This document shows, one piece after another, positions 22,925 through 33,131 of a DNA stretch of 64,000 nucleotides; position 1 is the stretch's first letter, and each line of letters opens with the position of its first letter. The DNA comes from Cylindrodendrum hubeiense (Eukaryota > Ascomycota > Sordariomycetes > Hypocreales > Nectriaceae): assembly GCA_014621425.1 (NCBI GenBank), contig JAANBB010000016.1, positions 186,001 to 250,000 of the forward strand, given 5' to 3'. The position numbers and the translations under genes are program-made. Below the pieces are notes generated by a model, which saw only the letters and a program-made list of their open reading frames with translations, was not told the origin of the DNA and did no database searches.

Positions 22925-23462
22925 CGACCGAGTCAACAATTGCCAAGCGCACGTGGTACCGCGGTAGTAGAAGCAGCCATTCACCCATATTACCGGATCT
23001 GCCGGGACAACAACCGAGGAGCACGATGCCGCGGAACTAGCGACCATCTGTATCTATATCGACGGAAGCGGCATCTACGATAAGGTCGGCCCAGTAGCAG
23101 TGGCATCCGCGCTTTAGTCAAAGCAGAAAGAGTACATGGGCACTTCCGATACCTCGACTGCGTTCGCGGCCGACCTCGGAAAGCTAGTCTTGGCGTTGTG
23201 GCTGGTACTCGACATACAGGCCAATCCCGGCAAATGCGGCATCTTCGCGGACAGCCAGGCGGACATCCATTACATGATGAGCCCCAAGTGTGCGTCGGGA
23301 CATTATATCCTAGCGAAAGCAACACAGGTTCTCGGCGAGCTCCGACGTCGAAGATGGGACGTCCAATTATGGTGGATTCCAGCGCATACCGGAGTGCAGG
23401 GCAACAAAGAGGCAGAACGAGCAGCGAAGGAAGACGCTGGCCACGACCCAAACGCACAATAG
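22925..23462 (+). pseudogene. RNase H domain fragment of a Tad1-type LINE retrotransposon
   Basis: A frame from about 22960 contains the RNase H opening I-Y-I-D-G-S-G near 23060, an in-frame TAG at 23103, then A-A-D-L-G-K, I-F-A-D-S-Q-A-D-I and W-W-I-P-A-H-T-G-V-Q-G-N-K-E-A-E-R-A-A. These are the D, E/D, D and H blocks of the C-terminal RNase H of fungal Tad1-like LINEs. Endonuclease and reverse transcriptase are absent, so this is a 5'-truncated copy, as LINEs commonly leave. Upstream, two TAG codons precede it. RIP is mild compared with the 1-10 kb region. Confidence 0.75.
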
Positions 23463-23570
23463 CAAAGGTGGGACATGAAACGAATGCAAAAGTTGACGCA
23501 CGTTGCTACCACTTGTTCTATTATCTCAACTGCGACCTTCCCTTCTCCTATGTCCTCCGCGCCTCCTCCC

Positions 23571-23633
23571 TCTCCTCTCCTCGCCTCTCCCTTTCCTCTC
23601 CTCGCCTCTCCCTTTCCTCTCCTCGCCCCTTCC
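23571..23633 (+). repeat. 21-bp pyrimidine-rich tandem repeat
   Basis: The unit TCGCCTCTCCCTTTCCTCTCC occurs at 23581-23601 and 23602-23622 with partial copies on both sides. It lies just past the LINE fragment and close to the 3' end of the neighbouring minus-strand gene. It creates long featureless frames on the purine strand. Confidence 0.8.
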
Positions 23634-23692
23634 ACCTCCCTCAATAGATGAATGCCAAGTCCGACTCCATACTCTATAGCTTTCAGACAGCT

Positions 23693-24517
23693 TCAGGTGC
23701 AGCCGTTGGCTCGGTTGCTGAGGCACTGGTCGAGAACAGTACCCTGAAGTTCCACCCCATAAACTTCGCAGCTAATGTTGGCGGTGTGGCAGTAGCTGAG
23801 ACAGTAGTCGGAGGCATTGTACAAATTTTCCAGCTTGAAGGTGGCGTTGGCGCTCCAGCTGATGCAGCAACCCCCGCGGCAAATATTCCGAGGGCCGCCT
23901 GATTTAACACTGACATTGAAATGTATGCTGTCAACTAGAGTGCGGCATACAGACGCGACAGCCTTGTGAGCATTGTCGCAATAGGCACGATTCCACCTCT
24001 TGCGAGCGGCAGAGAGGGCAGGAGTGGCAGAGGGGGCAGGAGTGGTCTGAAGTGCATTGAACGCCTCGACAAGGAGAGGGGAAGACGATGTCTCGATGTA
24101 GAGGCCAATAAGATCCGAGTCGACCCCTGACTTGTCAGCCTTAGTGACAGCGGAGAGTAGGCCGTCCCGCATCTCCGAGCTGGAAGCGTCGGCATAAGGA
24201 GCATGACCGTTCATTGCGAAAACATTGTATAGATAAACAATGTCTCCCCATTTACCCTCTCTAGCGGCAACGCTTGCAAGTCCGGCGATGGTCTTAAGAG
24301 CGTCGATGTTATCCATTGTCTGTACGCCAAGGCTCTGTTGGATATGAGGAAGCTTGTCAGGGGCAAAGCCAGTAACATTGAACCAAACGATGCCACCAGA
24401 CTCGCCTTGTGTCTGGACATTGCCATAGCTCAACGCGTGGATGCTATCGGCGTAATCGAGATTAGCGGCAAGCGACAGGCTGCCCATCGCCAAAGTGATG
24501 CTTGAAGCGACATGCAT
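23693..24517 (-). CDS. Secreted Cys-rich protein, 'WD-like' fungal family type
   Basis: A single exon of 274 residues. An N-terminal signal peptide (residues 1-18, M-H-V-A-S-S-I-T-L-A-M-G-S-L-S-L-A-A) is followed by a soluble region with S-G-G-I-V-W-F-N-V-T-G-F near 41. The C-terminal cysteine-rich module has R-N-I-C then G-G-C-C-I-S-W-S near 215, ending Q-C-L-S-N-R-A-N-G-C. The same module closes the divergently transcribed neighbour at 25262, so the two are paralogues. I associate this architecture with the secreted fungal proteins deposited as 'WD-like domain', whose function is unknown. About eight cysteines in the module suggest a disulfide-stabilised extracellular domain. Confidence 0.75.
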   Translation of the reverse strand: MHVASSITLAMGSLSLAANLDYADSIHALSYGNVQTQGESGGIVWFNVTGFAPDKLPHIQQSLGVQTMDNIDALKTIAGLASVAAREGKWGDIVYLYNVFAMNGHAPYADASSSEMRDGLLSAVTKADKSGVDSDLIGLYIETSSSPLLVEAFNALQTTPAPSATPALSAARKRWNRAYCDNAHKAVASVCRTLVDSIHFNVSVKSGGPRNICRGGCCISWSANATFKLENLYNASDYCLSYCHTANISCEVYGVELQGTVLDQCLSNRANGCT

Positions 24518-24604
24518 GTTGAAAGAATTTTGAGATGTATTGAACTGTCAGGAAGATGCTGTGATAGAGCTGCTCTAGAAACCTGTCTTCAAAAACCATG
24601 GCTT

Positions 24605-24612
24605 CTTATATA
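24605..24612 (-). promoter_or_regulatory. TATA box of the minus-strand secreted protein gene
   Basis: TATATAAG on the minus strand, 88 bp upstream of the ATG at 24517. Confidence 0.5.
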
Positions 24613-25261
24613 GCCCTCTCATCAAATACCTCGGGGTCTGGACTGAGTGCTCAACTGTAAGCCCTTGGCTCATAGTCAGGTCAGTTTCCACATTCCATGT
24701 GCATGGGACATTTACGTAATTATTACAAATGTTTGCCCGTGTTATTATCTTCAAGGACGGACAAATGAGGTCTGTGAGTCGAGAATCATCCTCCTTGATA
24801 CATATGCACTATTCGTGTATCTTTCATTTCGGAAAACATTCCGTTCGCTTGCAGTAAGGATGTTTGTTCAGAAGCTATACGAGTAGAAATACCCTTGTTC
24901 AAGACCGTACAAGTATACAACAATGTCATCTTTTTGGGTTGGCCTGGTGCGTCCTATACGAAAGATCACGCCAGAAACAAGAACAAATGTCCATGTGAGA
25001 CACTCGGCGATAAATAGCGAGTCTACAAATTATCCCAGTCTTCGCCAGTAAATGCCGAATCTTCCGGGTTGATCCGTCTCGTATTCGAGCTCCATACAGA
25101 TTATTGTCTTCGGCTATACGGACTGAAACTATAAGTATAGCTGTATAATTTCCACAAACTCAACTTCAATCAGCCTTCCTTCGCACATAACATTCAAGGA
25201 CTTTCAAGACTCCACAATCAATTCTATCAATACGCTGTTCCAAGTTCTGAATCGATCAAAG
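24613..25261. other. Shared divergent promoter region of two paralogous secreted protein genes
   Basis: The two ATGs are 744 bp apart and point away from each other. The region contains no gene. Confidence 0.5.
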
Positions 25262-25888
25262 ATGGTTCTTTCGAAACAGACGATTTTGATTTTGAGCAGC
25301 CTTCTCTATGCTGCCACTGCCATTACCGTCCCTGGTGTTACAGTGCCCGATACGCCGGAGGGCCTTGTTATACTAGCACAGGAGGTTGTGGACGACGGCG
25401 AGGGAATTCTCACCTTGTCAGTCGCACTGAGCAGCAATAGCACTATGCTGTCCCTCTGAAGTTTTAAACAACTCTAACAAGCACATAGTTATGGTGACGC
25501 CGATCCTGTCGCTGCTGCACTCTCGAAACGTGAGGAAAGTGAGCTTTCCAAGAGATGCGGCAGCAACAGCCTCTCATGCTACAGTGGCCACCGCGCCAAC
25601 GCATGGACGTGCAGCCAGTTGATATACCAGGTCGAGAAGTCGAGCACGCAGCTGAAACAGAGCCCACGTTCCATCTGCAAAACTGTCAGTGGTAAACAGT
25701 GCTGCATCAGTTGGGCTCGTGCAGTCTCGAGCGGCCAAGAGAAGAACTTGGCCAGTGCTGGCTATAGAGTCCTCGAAGGGTGCAATGTTTGGAACGATGG
25801 CACCGTGTCGGGCTTGACCCGAGACACACAAATTGGCAACACCTGCACAACACAGTGCTTGTCAGACCGAGCTGATGGATGTGAATAG
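25262..25888 (+). CDS. Secreted Cys-rich protein with Kex2-type processing sites, paralogue of the divergent neighbour
   Basis: Exons 25262-25416 and 25489-25888. The intron is GT-AG (72 nt) with a CTAAC branch site 10 nt before the acceptor; its GTCAGT donor is slightly unusual but the only one that keeps the frame. It encodes 184 residues. A signal peptide covers residues 1-20 (M-V-L-S-K-Q-T-I-L-I-L-S-S-L-L-Y-A-A-T-A). A pro-region ends in two dibasic sites, A-L-S-K-R and E-L-S-K-R, the second directly before a Cys-rich domain that starts C-G-S-N-S-L-S-C. The domain has G-K-Q-C-C-I-S-W and ends Q-C-L-S-D-R-A-D-G-C-E, matching the module of the gene at 23693. Secretion with Kex2 cleavage is inferred from the motifs. 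Confidence 0.75.
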
Positions 25889-27508
25889 AACATATTCGCG
25901 CTGTTGGTAACGCGGCCACGACTAGATTTGGCCGGTCGGCTAGGCTATGGAGTGAGCCATAGGGGGGGTAGCTAGGGGTATCGGGTGACTGTTCGGTACC
26001 GAGACAGACGGCGGAGTGACATCATTATTGCAAACACTCTCGAGGGACGAGACCTTGGAGTTAGGGAATGACGTCGAACTTTTACCTTCTTGTTTCAAAT
26101 TGAAACCTTCTTACTATACTGTTTAAAAAAGATTAAATTTCTGATCTTGCAATCTTAAAATCCCTGCTTTTCCTTTGAATCTAATAGTAAAAGTTCCTCA
26201 ATTTCAAATAACTATGATCTAGACTAGCTACTATCTGACCCTTTAAGCTTGCCACTTAACGCAGCCAATGACGTGAAAAATAAAGTGTTAAATTAGACAT
26301 TCTTCTACATATACTACGAGCTGAAACCTATTTAGTGTCTTTATGATTAAGCTACTGCCTACTGTATCAGGCTTCTCTGGTCTCACTGTGTCTAATGCCA
26401 ACAAGGACACTCCTAGCCGATACGTCAGCTAGGATATATGCCGATTTGATCCGGACTGTCCATTTTGTGCCGTTCCGACAGAGATTGAGGTTATTGGACA
26501 AGGTCAATTAGTCAGGTATGAAGAGCTGCAGGATAGGATTGAAGGATCCCGTGGTCAGATTCATCCGGATCCACAACCTTATAGCATCGTCACGAGTGTT
26601 CATCAGCAGATTTTCTGGAAAGCTCATTTACGTTTTTTTAGCCTCTCTTTGCGATATTACATTGTGACCAGTTTGATCGGATGATCTTGATTGATAGCAT
26701 TGGCCAGGCTGGTCTCTTTTGTTCACTTTGAGTGTCTTTTATCCACGCCTTACCGATATTGCGGACGCATCGCCCTTGTGGTGTTGGATATAGGACGGCA
26801 TATTCTATCCATGGAAAATCATTCACTGGAGTGTGGATCCTGAATCTGATGGTTATATTGATCTGGGATGCCTCCAGCCTCCTCCTTTTTGGAAATATGT
26901 TTTGGTGAATCATATCCTATCAGGCGGGGATCGGGGTATCAGCGTGACGATTCGGCTATTACTCGGACACAAAGTGTTCAATCCAACATGTGGCATAACA
27001 GTGTCGTAGAAAAACAATTGCTTAATTGCATCTGTCGGGTGGTGCTACGGTGCTTTTTTTGTGTGTAGATCAGTGTGGCTTGTTTTAATTTCCCCACCCT
27101 AGGACTAACTACCTAGTTTGATACACGGAGGAGCATTTCCAAACCATTAATACGGTTTACAGGTGCCATATCTCGCCATTACAGTCGATTGCCTAGACTA
27201 AATACAATGCAAGGTTTCCTTTACGACGTATCTACTACGCCTCCTACAACTTCAGACGCAGTGATCAATGCTGGCGCGCTAGGGCTGATCAGCTTTCAGG
27301 CTTGTTCATAATAAGGAGGTACCTGCTCGGTACACTTGTTCTCAATTGATTGGCTGCCTTAAAATCGATGCTTTTTCTCAGGGAGAGACTTCGAAATTCT
27401 CTTCCGCAATTGTCCTACCCGATATTCTTGTATCGAATCCACAGCCTTCTATTAATACCTCGTCTACATCGTCTTGATTTTGTCACTATTTCTAGTAAAG
27501 ACAAAAGT
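25889..27508. other. Intergenic with AT-rich patch and a coding relic
   Basis: Around 26090-26340 the sequence is AT-rich and may be an old mutated repeat. From about 26376 to 26660 a plus-strand frame with one internal TAG reads as plausible protein (segments C-R-F-D-P-D-C-P-F-C-A-V-P-T-E and L-V-R-Y-E-E-L-Q-D-R-I-E), so a gene fragment may be present. The family is unknown. The rest shows nothing. Confidence 0.35.
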
Positions 27509-28913
27509 ATGGAGACAGTATCCGCCTACAGTGACTCAGTAGCCATGACTCTATTTAACGACAACCCGGTGGCTGCCACCCTGGCAAAGTGTGTATCATC
27601 ATTGATGGGTGCTTGTCTCCCCTCTGCGTTCATAATCATCTCTACACCGAAGTCAGGTATAATATCCTTTTTACGTTATACTTGGCTTAGCGGCATCGCT
27701 GTCTATGGCAAGCAGCTACTACAAGAGATATCATCCGCCACTACAAGCCTCGTTATCAACGGTGTCATTTTGGGGGTCGTGGGACTTGTCTTGCTACAAT
27801 GCTGCAACTTCCTCATCATCACTCGTCTAGATGCAGATGATTTGATAAGAGGGAAAGTTTTTGGCGCTTTTGATAGCTTTATTTATAAGGCCTTTCGCAC
27901 AACCTGGCTTATGTTCAATCTGCGAGGCATCGGCACATCATGGCAAATCCAACGCTTGAATAAATTCCCACGCTTCTACGAAAAGCACAGCAACAAGGGA
28001 AGGCCAAATTGCGGCTCGTATATCTTACGGCAGCTACTTATCATTGCCTGGCAATATGCTTTTCTCGATGCTGTCTTTATATCTTCACTGGACACAACGG
28101 CGGAAGAAAGAGACAAGCTTTTTGGACCTGGCAAGGAATTCAGATACCTGGAAGCCACTGGCGAGCAATGGGCAAGCCGTGCCGCTGTGGCTCTCCTATC
28201 ATCTGGCACAGGTCGAGTGACTATCGACATCTGGTATAGGAGCATTTCAGTACTTTCGATTTCGCTCGGTTTCACGTCGCCTGAAGATTGGCCACCATTA
28301 TTCGGAAGCATTTGGGATGCATACACCATCCGAAGGTTCTGGGGGTGAGAAACCCCGATGAGTTTTATTTTAACATGCCATTGCTTACAATAATTAAAGG
28401 ACTTTCTGGCATCAATACTGCCGATGGACCTTTACATCCATCAGTAACTTCGTTTGTCGGGACCTCCTGCACCTTCCACGGCCCTCGCTCCTGGAGCGCT
28501 ACTTGAATGTCACAATCATCTTTTTGTCTTCCGCCATCTTTCATGTTGGGCTTGACACATTCTGCTACCGGCCGCCGACCAAAACACCGACAATCGCGTT
28601 CTTTGGCTTCCTTGCTATAGCCATTCTGATTGAAGACGGAGTTCAGGCATTATGTCGCCGTATTTCAGGAATTAACACTTGGAATAACCGCCAAAGGGCC
28701 CCTTCATGGCATAGGGTTGTGGGCTACCTCTGGGTATCATTCTGGCTAATTGTGACAGCACCATGGTACTTATATCACCCAATTAGGTTGCCAGCGGATC
28801 TTAAGTGGCTTGTCCCAGTCAGTGTGGTACATCTAATCGGACCTTCAGCACTATATATATTGCTTGTTGCAGGTGGTCTTATTTTAAAGTTTGTCATTGG
28901 TGGTGAGATCTAG
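27509..28913 (+). CDS. MBOAT / wax-synthase-like acyltransferase (probable tailoring O-acetyltransferase)
   Basis: Exons 27509-28344 and 28400-28913 (intron GTGAGA...TAAAG, 55 nt); 449 residues. Splicing restores the hallmark R-R-F-W-G-T-F-W-H-Q-Y, the wax-synthase-domain core with the catalytic-type His, followed by L-P-R-P-S-L-L-E-R-Y. The region S-P-E-D-W-P-P-L-F-G-S just before it is also typical, as are E-D-G-V-Q-A-L and W-H-R-V-V-G-Y-L-W-V after it. Several membrane helices are visible at the N-terminus (residues 20-40, 85-115) and C-terminus. Relatives acetylate hydroxyl groups of fungal terpenoids and trichothecenes using acetyl-CoA in internal membranes; the substrate here is unknown. 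The start is M-E-T-V-S-A-Y. An upstream in-frame Met at 27368 gives an atypical extension. Confidence 0.8.
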
Positions 28914-30044
28914 CTACATCTTGCATTGGAACGGTACTACCTATGTAGCATGTTTAATGTTAACCGAAGTGGTAATTTTGGCGACAGAATTATAATATAT
29001 ATGTCAGTTTAATTATGATTAATTTTCTCTTCCATGTTTAAGAACTCATCAGTTTTACGGTTGAAATTGGCGAATGCCAGTTTGCGGGCAATTGATACGA
29101 CAGAGACGAGAAACCCCAATATCCCATATAACAAGCAGATTGGTGGATGCTCCAAAATGGGCCAAATCTCTGGCAATTAATCACAGTTACACATTCCCGG
29201 GATGGATTCGTAAAGATCTACTTTGTCGCCGCTCTTATCACGGCGATGGTGAAGATGGACACTCTACCTTGGGTTACCCAAACCTCTTCCCACTGATCTA
29301 ATTGATTGGCCAATCGGGTTGAGCTAATAGCGAAAAGGAAAGAGGACTTCTGTATTGAATGCAGCCCGCTTTGGTTGCCATCGTTTTGACAAAACTAGGA
29401 ATTCAGCAACGATGTATATCCCGAAATTTAAGGATCCTCAACACACAAAGCACTTTACGCTAGCCTTACTCAATGTTATCAGGCAGATTACAGGGGCGCA
29501 GTACAAACAATCTATGGGGGATACAATTAGCATCACGCCCAATACTATGAGATAAAGTAAGTATGACAATCGATTTTCCGTGCATCGCCTTAAGACTGGG
29601 CTCTCACTGTCGTCATACTAACACCAGGCGTGATGGTCTCGAGCAACATCTGTGCTGCGCGAAGAGGCATGCGGACCTTGCCTCAAATCACTGCCGACCC
29701 GCCAGATCCACTGAAAACAGACCAACACAGCCTTTAACCGAGCTACAAATAAAAATGTCACTTTTGGAACCTTTTACATGTTCAATCAAGCTGTCTGTGT
29801 ATGGATAATCATAGATCAGGTCACTCCAGGCAAGAATCAGGTTATGGATAATACCCCAGTAAGCTGACGTGAGGCATATTCTGCATTCTGCGATGCACTA
29901 ATCTGCTGACCGTCTGCACATGCGAAATATCGGTTAAAATAGCATGTGGGAATCCAATTGGTCCACGCGTGACTTTGAAAGAACCTTTGAGAGACACGCT
30001 AACGAAATTCCTTCCGCAATCATCACCATTCATCATCTCCCACA
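28914..30044. other. Intergenic, nothing recognised
   Basis: About 1.1 kb between two same-strand genes. Short frames only. Confidence 0.5.
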
Positions 30045-31178
30045 ATGGCTCCAATCCCGTCCGTTCTCGCCTCTTCACCGGAGCAATATCGCTCGCTGGG
30101 GCTCTCGCCTAGCACTATTGAGGTATGGGAGGATGGTCTTCGAACATCTCCTGAACAAAGAGGCAGCTGGGAATGGTGGTACTTCGATGCGCATCTTTCC
30201 AACGGCGCAAAAGTTGTCGTCGTCTTCTTCACAAAAGGTCTCGCCAAGCCAAACACAGGCCTTGATCCCCGCATTACCATCCAGCTCGACACACCCGACG
30301 GCCGGAGCTGGGATGTTCGGCATGTTTTTTCGCCTCACGAATTCACGGCGAATAAGGATCGTTGTGATGTGCGCATATCAGCTGGCGAGGGGAAAGAGCC
30401 ATATATCTTTCGAAGCGACGACCAACTGCGGACATATGAAATTTTCGCCATTGTCGAGGGTCTTGAAGTGAGAGTTCACTTAACGAGCAGCACAGAGCCA
30501 TGGCGCCCTAAAACTGGATACCTCGTATACGGCGAGAAGGAGAAAGATTACTTTGCGTGGCTGCCCTCAGTGCCACTAGGCAACGTAACGGCGACATATC
30601 GCGTGCCCGGCGAAGATCCTGTAACGACTAAGGGTCACGGATATCATGACCACAACTGGGGGAATATTTCGTTAACAAAGGTCGTCAACCACTGGTACTG
30701 GGGGCGTGGTACAGTTGGCCCCTACACATTTATCTCGGCATCAATCGATGCAGAACGAGCCTACGGCGACAAAAAGCTCAACGTCTTCATGCTTGCCCGC
30801 GATGGCTCGATTGTGGCAGATGATGGAACCAAAGTTGTTTTTACCGCCAGCAAAATTGCCTTTGATGCACCAACCAAACGGCCTGTGGCAGATCTCTTGA
30901 GATTTGAGTATCGTGATGGTGACGTACGCTATGTACTTGACTACGAAAGGCAGAAGACAATCCTCCGGAAAGATCTGATTGACACGTTACCTGGAATTTG
31001 GAAGTTTTTGGCAAGACTAGTAAGGTTTGACGGTCGCTATCTCAGATTTTCCGGCCTACTAAAGCTCAGAAAATATGAGAAGGAAGAATTGGTAGAAGAA
31101 CACGAGAGTGAAGCGTTATGGGAGCTCATGTGGTTTGGAAAGGTCTTCGAACAAGTTACACAACACCCAAAGGAATAA
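30045..31178 (+). CDS. CrtC/AttH-like lipocalin-fold enzyme (hydroxyneurosporene synthase-like)
   Basis: A single exon of 377 residues. Near residue 41 the family signature G-S-W-E-W-W-Y-F-D-A-H-L opens the first lipocalin domain. Residues 196-205 contain G-H-G-Y-H-D-H-N-W-G, followed by H-W-Y-W-G-R-G, the second conserved block. There is no signal peptide. This superfamily includes bacterial carotenoid hydratases and, in fungi, cyclases of secondary-metabolite pathways, including lipocalin-type Diels-Alderases and the enzyme class of quinolone-alkaloid clusters. The exact reaction cannot be told from sequence. It sits between an acyltransferase gene and reductase genes, which supports a metabolite-modifying role. 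Confidence 0.8.
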   Translation: MAPIPSVLASSPEQYRSLGLSPSTIEVWEDGLRTSPEQRGSWEWWYFDAHLSNGAKVVVVFFTKGLAKPNTGLDPRITIQLDTPDGRSWDVRHVFSPHEFTANKDRCDVRISAGEGKEPYIFRSDDQLRTYEIFAIVEGLEVRVHLTSSTEPWRPKTGYLVYGEKEKDYFAWLPSVPLGNVTATYRVPGEDPVTTKGHGYHDHNWGNISLTKVVNHWYWGRGTVGPYTFISASIDAERAYGDKKLNVFMLARDGSIVADDGTKVVFTASKIAFDAPTKRPVADLLRFEYRDGDVRYVLDYERQKTILRKDLIDTLPGIWKFLARLVRFDGRYLRFSGLLKLRKYEKEELVEEHESEALWELMWFGKVFEQVTQHPKE

Positions 31179-31780
31179 TTCAGTGAAGTCTACCACGTGT
31201 GCTATTTTTAATGATTAGTATTTTCATGTTTATCTGCAGTAATAGCGCCTCTTTATGTCAGCCTAGATTATACGAGAAGCTATGGGAAGACCAGAGGATG
31301 GGGTGTTGGGTAGGATATTTTTTTATTATGTCATAAATCATGCCTTTCCCCTGCAAGACTTCAAAGAAGCATCTTTCAAGTCATTTCTGGTTTGATGTAT
31401 TACCTACCGCACCTGGGCAAAACATATTGCCATTGTTACCATAGAAAGCCTTGGTCAATATTCTCCCGCTCGGTCCCAGCCCGCACCCAACAATGTCTGG
31501 AGGTTGCAGTGACTCGATACTTTCTATTTCGGCTCTGTACTAAAGTGCAAGTCATACAGGAACTCAAAAAATCCTTTTAATATATGTACCACCTTTTTAA
31601 TTAATCATGGTGTCAGTCGGCATTTCCCCACACGATTTATGAAATAGCCACAATCATGGCCGTATTACGGATCCAAAGCTAAGCACATACATAAAGGACA
31701 TTTTTCGGGTGCTTAGAGAGATATCTAACTTATTGTGTACATCATCAGTAGCTAAAAAAAATAAAAATAAAAACCTTCCG
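31179..31780. other. Intergenic, nothing recognised
   Basis: No supported gene; precedes a decayed hydrolase gene. Confidence 0.5.
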
Positions 31781-32300
31781 CTTTGATCTGGCCTTCGCCG
31801 TTGAGGAGCACAGTGGTCTGTGACCCGCGGAATAGAGATGGTCAGTCCCAGGAGGACACACTTGCATCTTCAACTTCCACAGGGTGACGTGATCACTAGT
31901 GATTAGTATTTGGGACTTGACCATAGAGATGCGTATGTAAAGGAGCTCGATGCGTTTGCCATCAGTGTGAATTACAGGCTCGCCCCGGAATAGCCTCGCG
32001 CGGCCCCGGTCGAGGATTGCTACGTGGCCCTCGGATGTGTGGGCGAGCATCTCGAAGGGCTCGGTATTGATTCGAAGCGCCTGATGATTGTGGGCATCTT
32101 GGCCTGTGAGCGAAATGGCGGGTGGCAGGACGCTCATGGCACGAGCTTGCGGTGGCTCGGAACTCTGCACATGCCTACTTGTTTGTCCCATGCTGAACGA
32201 TTGGAATACCATGGCATCCTCTGACAGTGTCCCACAGGTGGTGCATACACCTGCAGTCTCTATGACCGTCACTGCAATCCTTATTCGATTCCCGCATAGG
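31781..32300 (+). pseudogene. Decayed alpha/beta-hydrolase (hormone-sensitive-lipase-like esterase)
   Basis: The plus strand encodes pieces of an HSL-type esterase in shifting frames. S-V-N-Y-R-L-A-P-E then a TAG then P-R-A-A-P-V-E-D-C-Y-V-A-L-G lies at about 31961-32035; G-I-D-S-K-R-L-M-I-V-G follows at 32065-32095. After a frameshift near 32110 come M-A-R-A-C-G-G-S-E-L and L-L-V-C-P-M-L-N-D-W-N at 32115-32205. The order matches the family (YRLAPE, PA..D, SAGG nucleophile region, CPMLDD), but the serine motif is destroyed and the C-terminal half is missing. A 223-codon frame on the opposite strand is a shadow of this relic. Confidence 0.7.
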
Positions 32301-33030
32301 GGAAAACTCCTGACCAGGAGAGCCGCTGTGATCGCCGGGAAGATTTGTTGTAGGACTCTTGTTACGGCTTGGTCCCACGCAACAGGGCTCAGGGCTTGAT
32401 AGAACCGCTGGAGCACCTCATTGATTGCTGAACTTGCAATTAATGCCCAATATTTTGCCCTGTGACGCAGCTGAGGGGCACTACATTACAGCTTAGACTT
32501 GTGAAAGCATCTGACAATGCAATTCGCTTAATAATGGGTATCTGGCCCTGTCAAATTCCCCAGTGGTGTGGTTAGCATGACGCAATCGAAAAGCAATTTA
32601 AAGAAGTCCTAAAACGAGGAGCACTAATACATTGAACATGATCCAGCTAAGCATCGCCGTAAGTGCCTGACGGGTCTCCTATCGTATTATAAGTTAGAGG
32701 CCATTGAGAGCCCAATCCCCTATCGCTGGAACTTGAGAACAGACTTGGGCGAACACCAGCAACTAAAAAATGTGGCGATGAGCGACTACATCGTTAGAAC
32801 AGTAGTGGAGCCATGACGCTAACTCCGCACCTTGGACTGATTCGGGTATTAGAAGCGCTGAAATATGTCCGCAACTTAGTCCAATTCGAGCATGGCTCCG
32901 CAAGCTTACTTAACGCATTCGCTGGTCTAGCGGAGTGTCAAACACCCTCTCGCCACTATCACATGTCTTGATAACGATCTACGCCCTGGGTTCCGCCCTA
33001 CACTGCGGAGAGTATTGCTAAGCAGTCCGA
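32301..33030. other. Intergenic, nothing recognised
   Basis: No supported gene between the esterase relic and the TATA box of the reductase gene. Confidence 0.5.
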
Positions 33031-33038
33031 TATAAATA
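33031..33038 (+). promoter_or_regulatory. TATA box of the NmrA-like gene
   Basis: TATAAATA, 101 bp upstream of the ATG at 33132. Confidence 0.55.
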
Positions 33039-33131
33039 GACGAGGAATCTTACCCTCTTCAACAAGAATTGTTTATACCCAAACCACTTCATCCTACACC
33101 CTGTTTCATCTGCCTTGAATCCATTCCAACT

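Noticed and set aside
23648..23902. 84-codon plus-strand frame within the secreted protein region
   Set aside because: Antisense to the conserved Cys-rich module of the minus-strand gene.
31745..32416. 223-codon minus-strand frame
   Set aside because: The plus strand holds readable alpha/beta-hydrolase motifs in the right order; the minus frame is a shadow of that relic and shows no family features.
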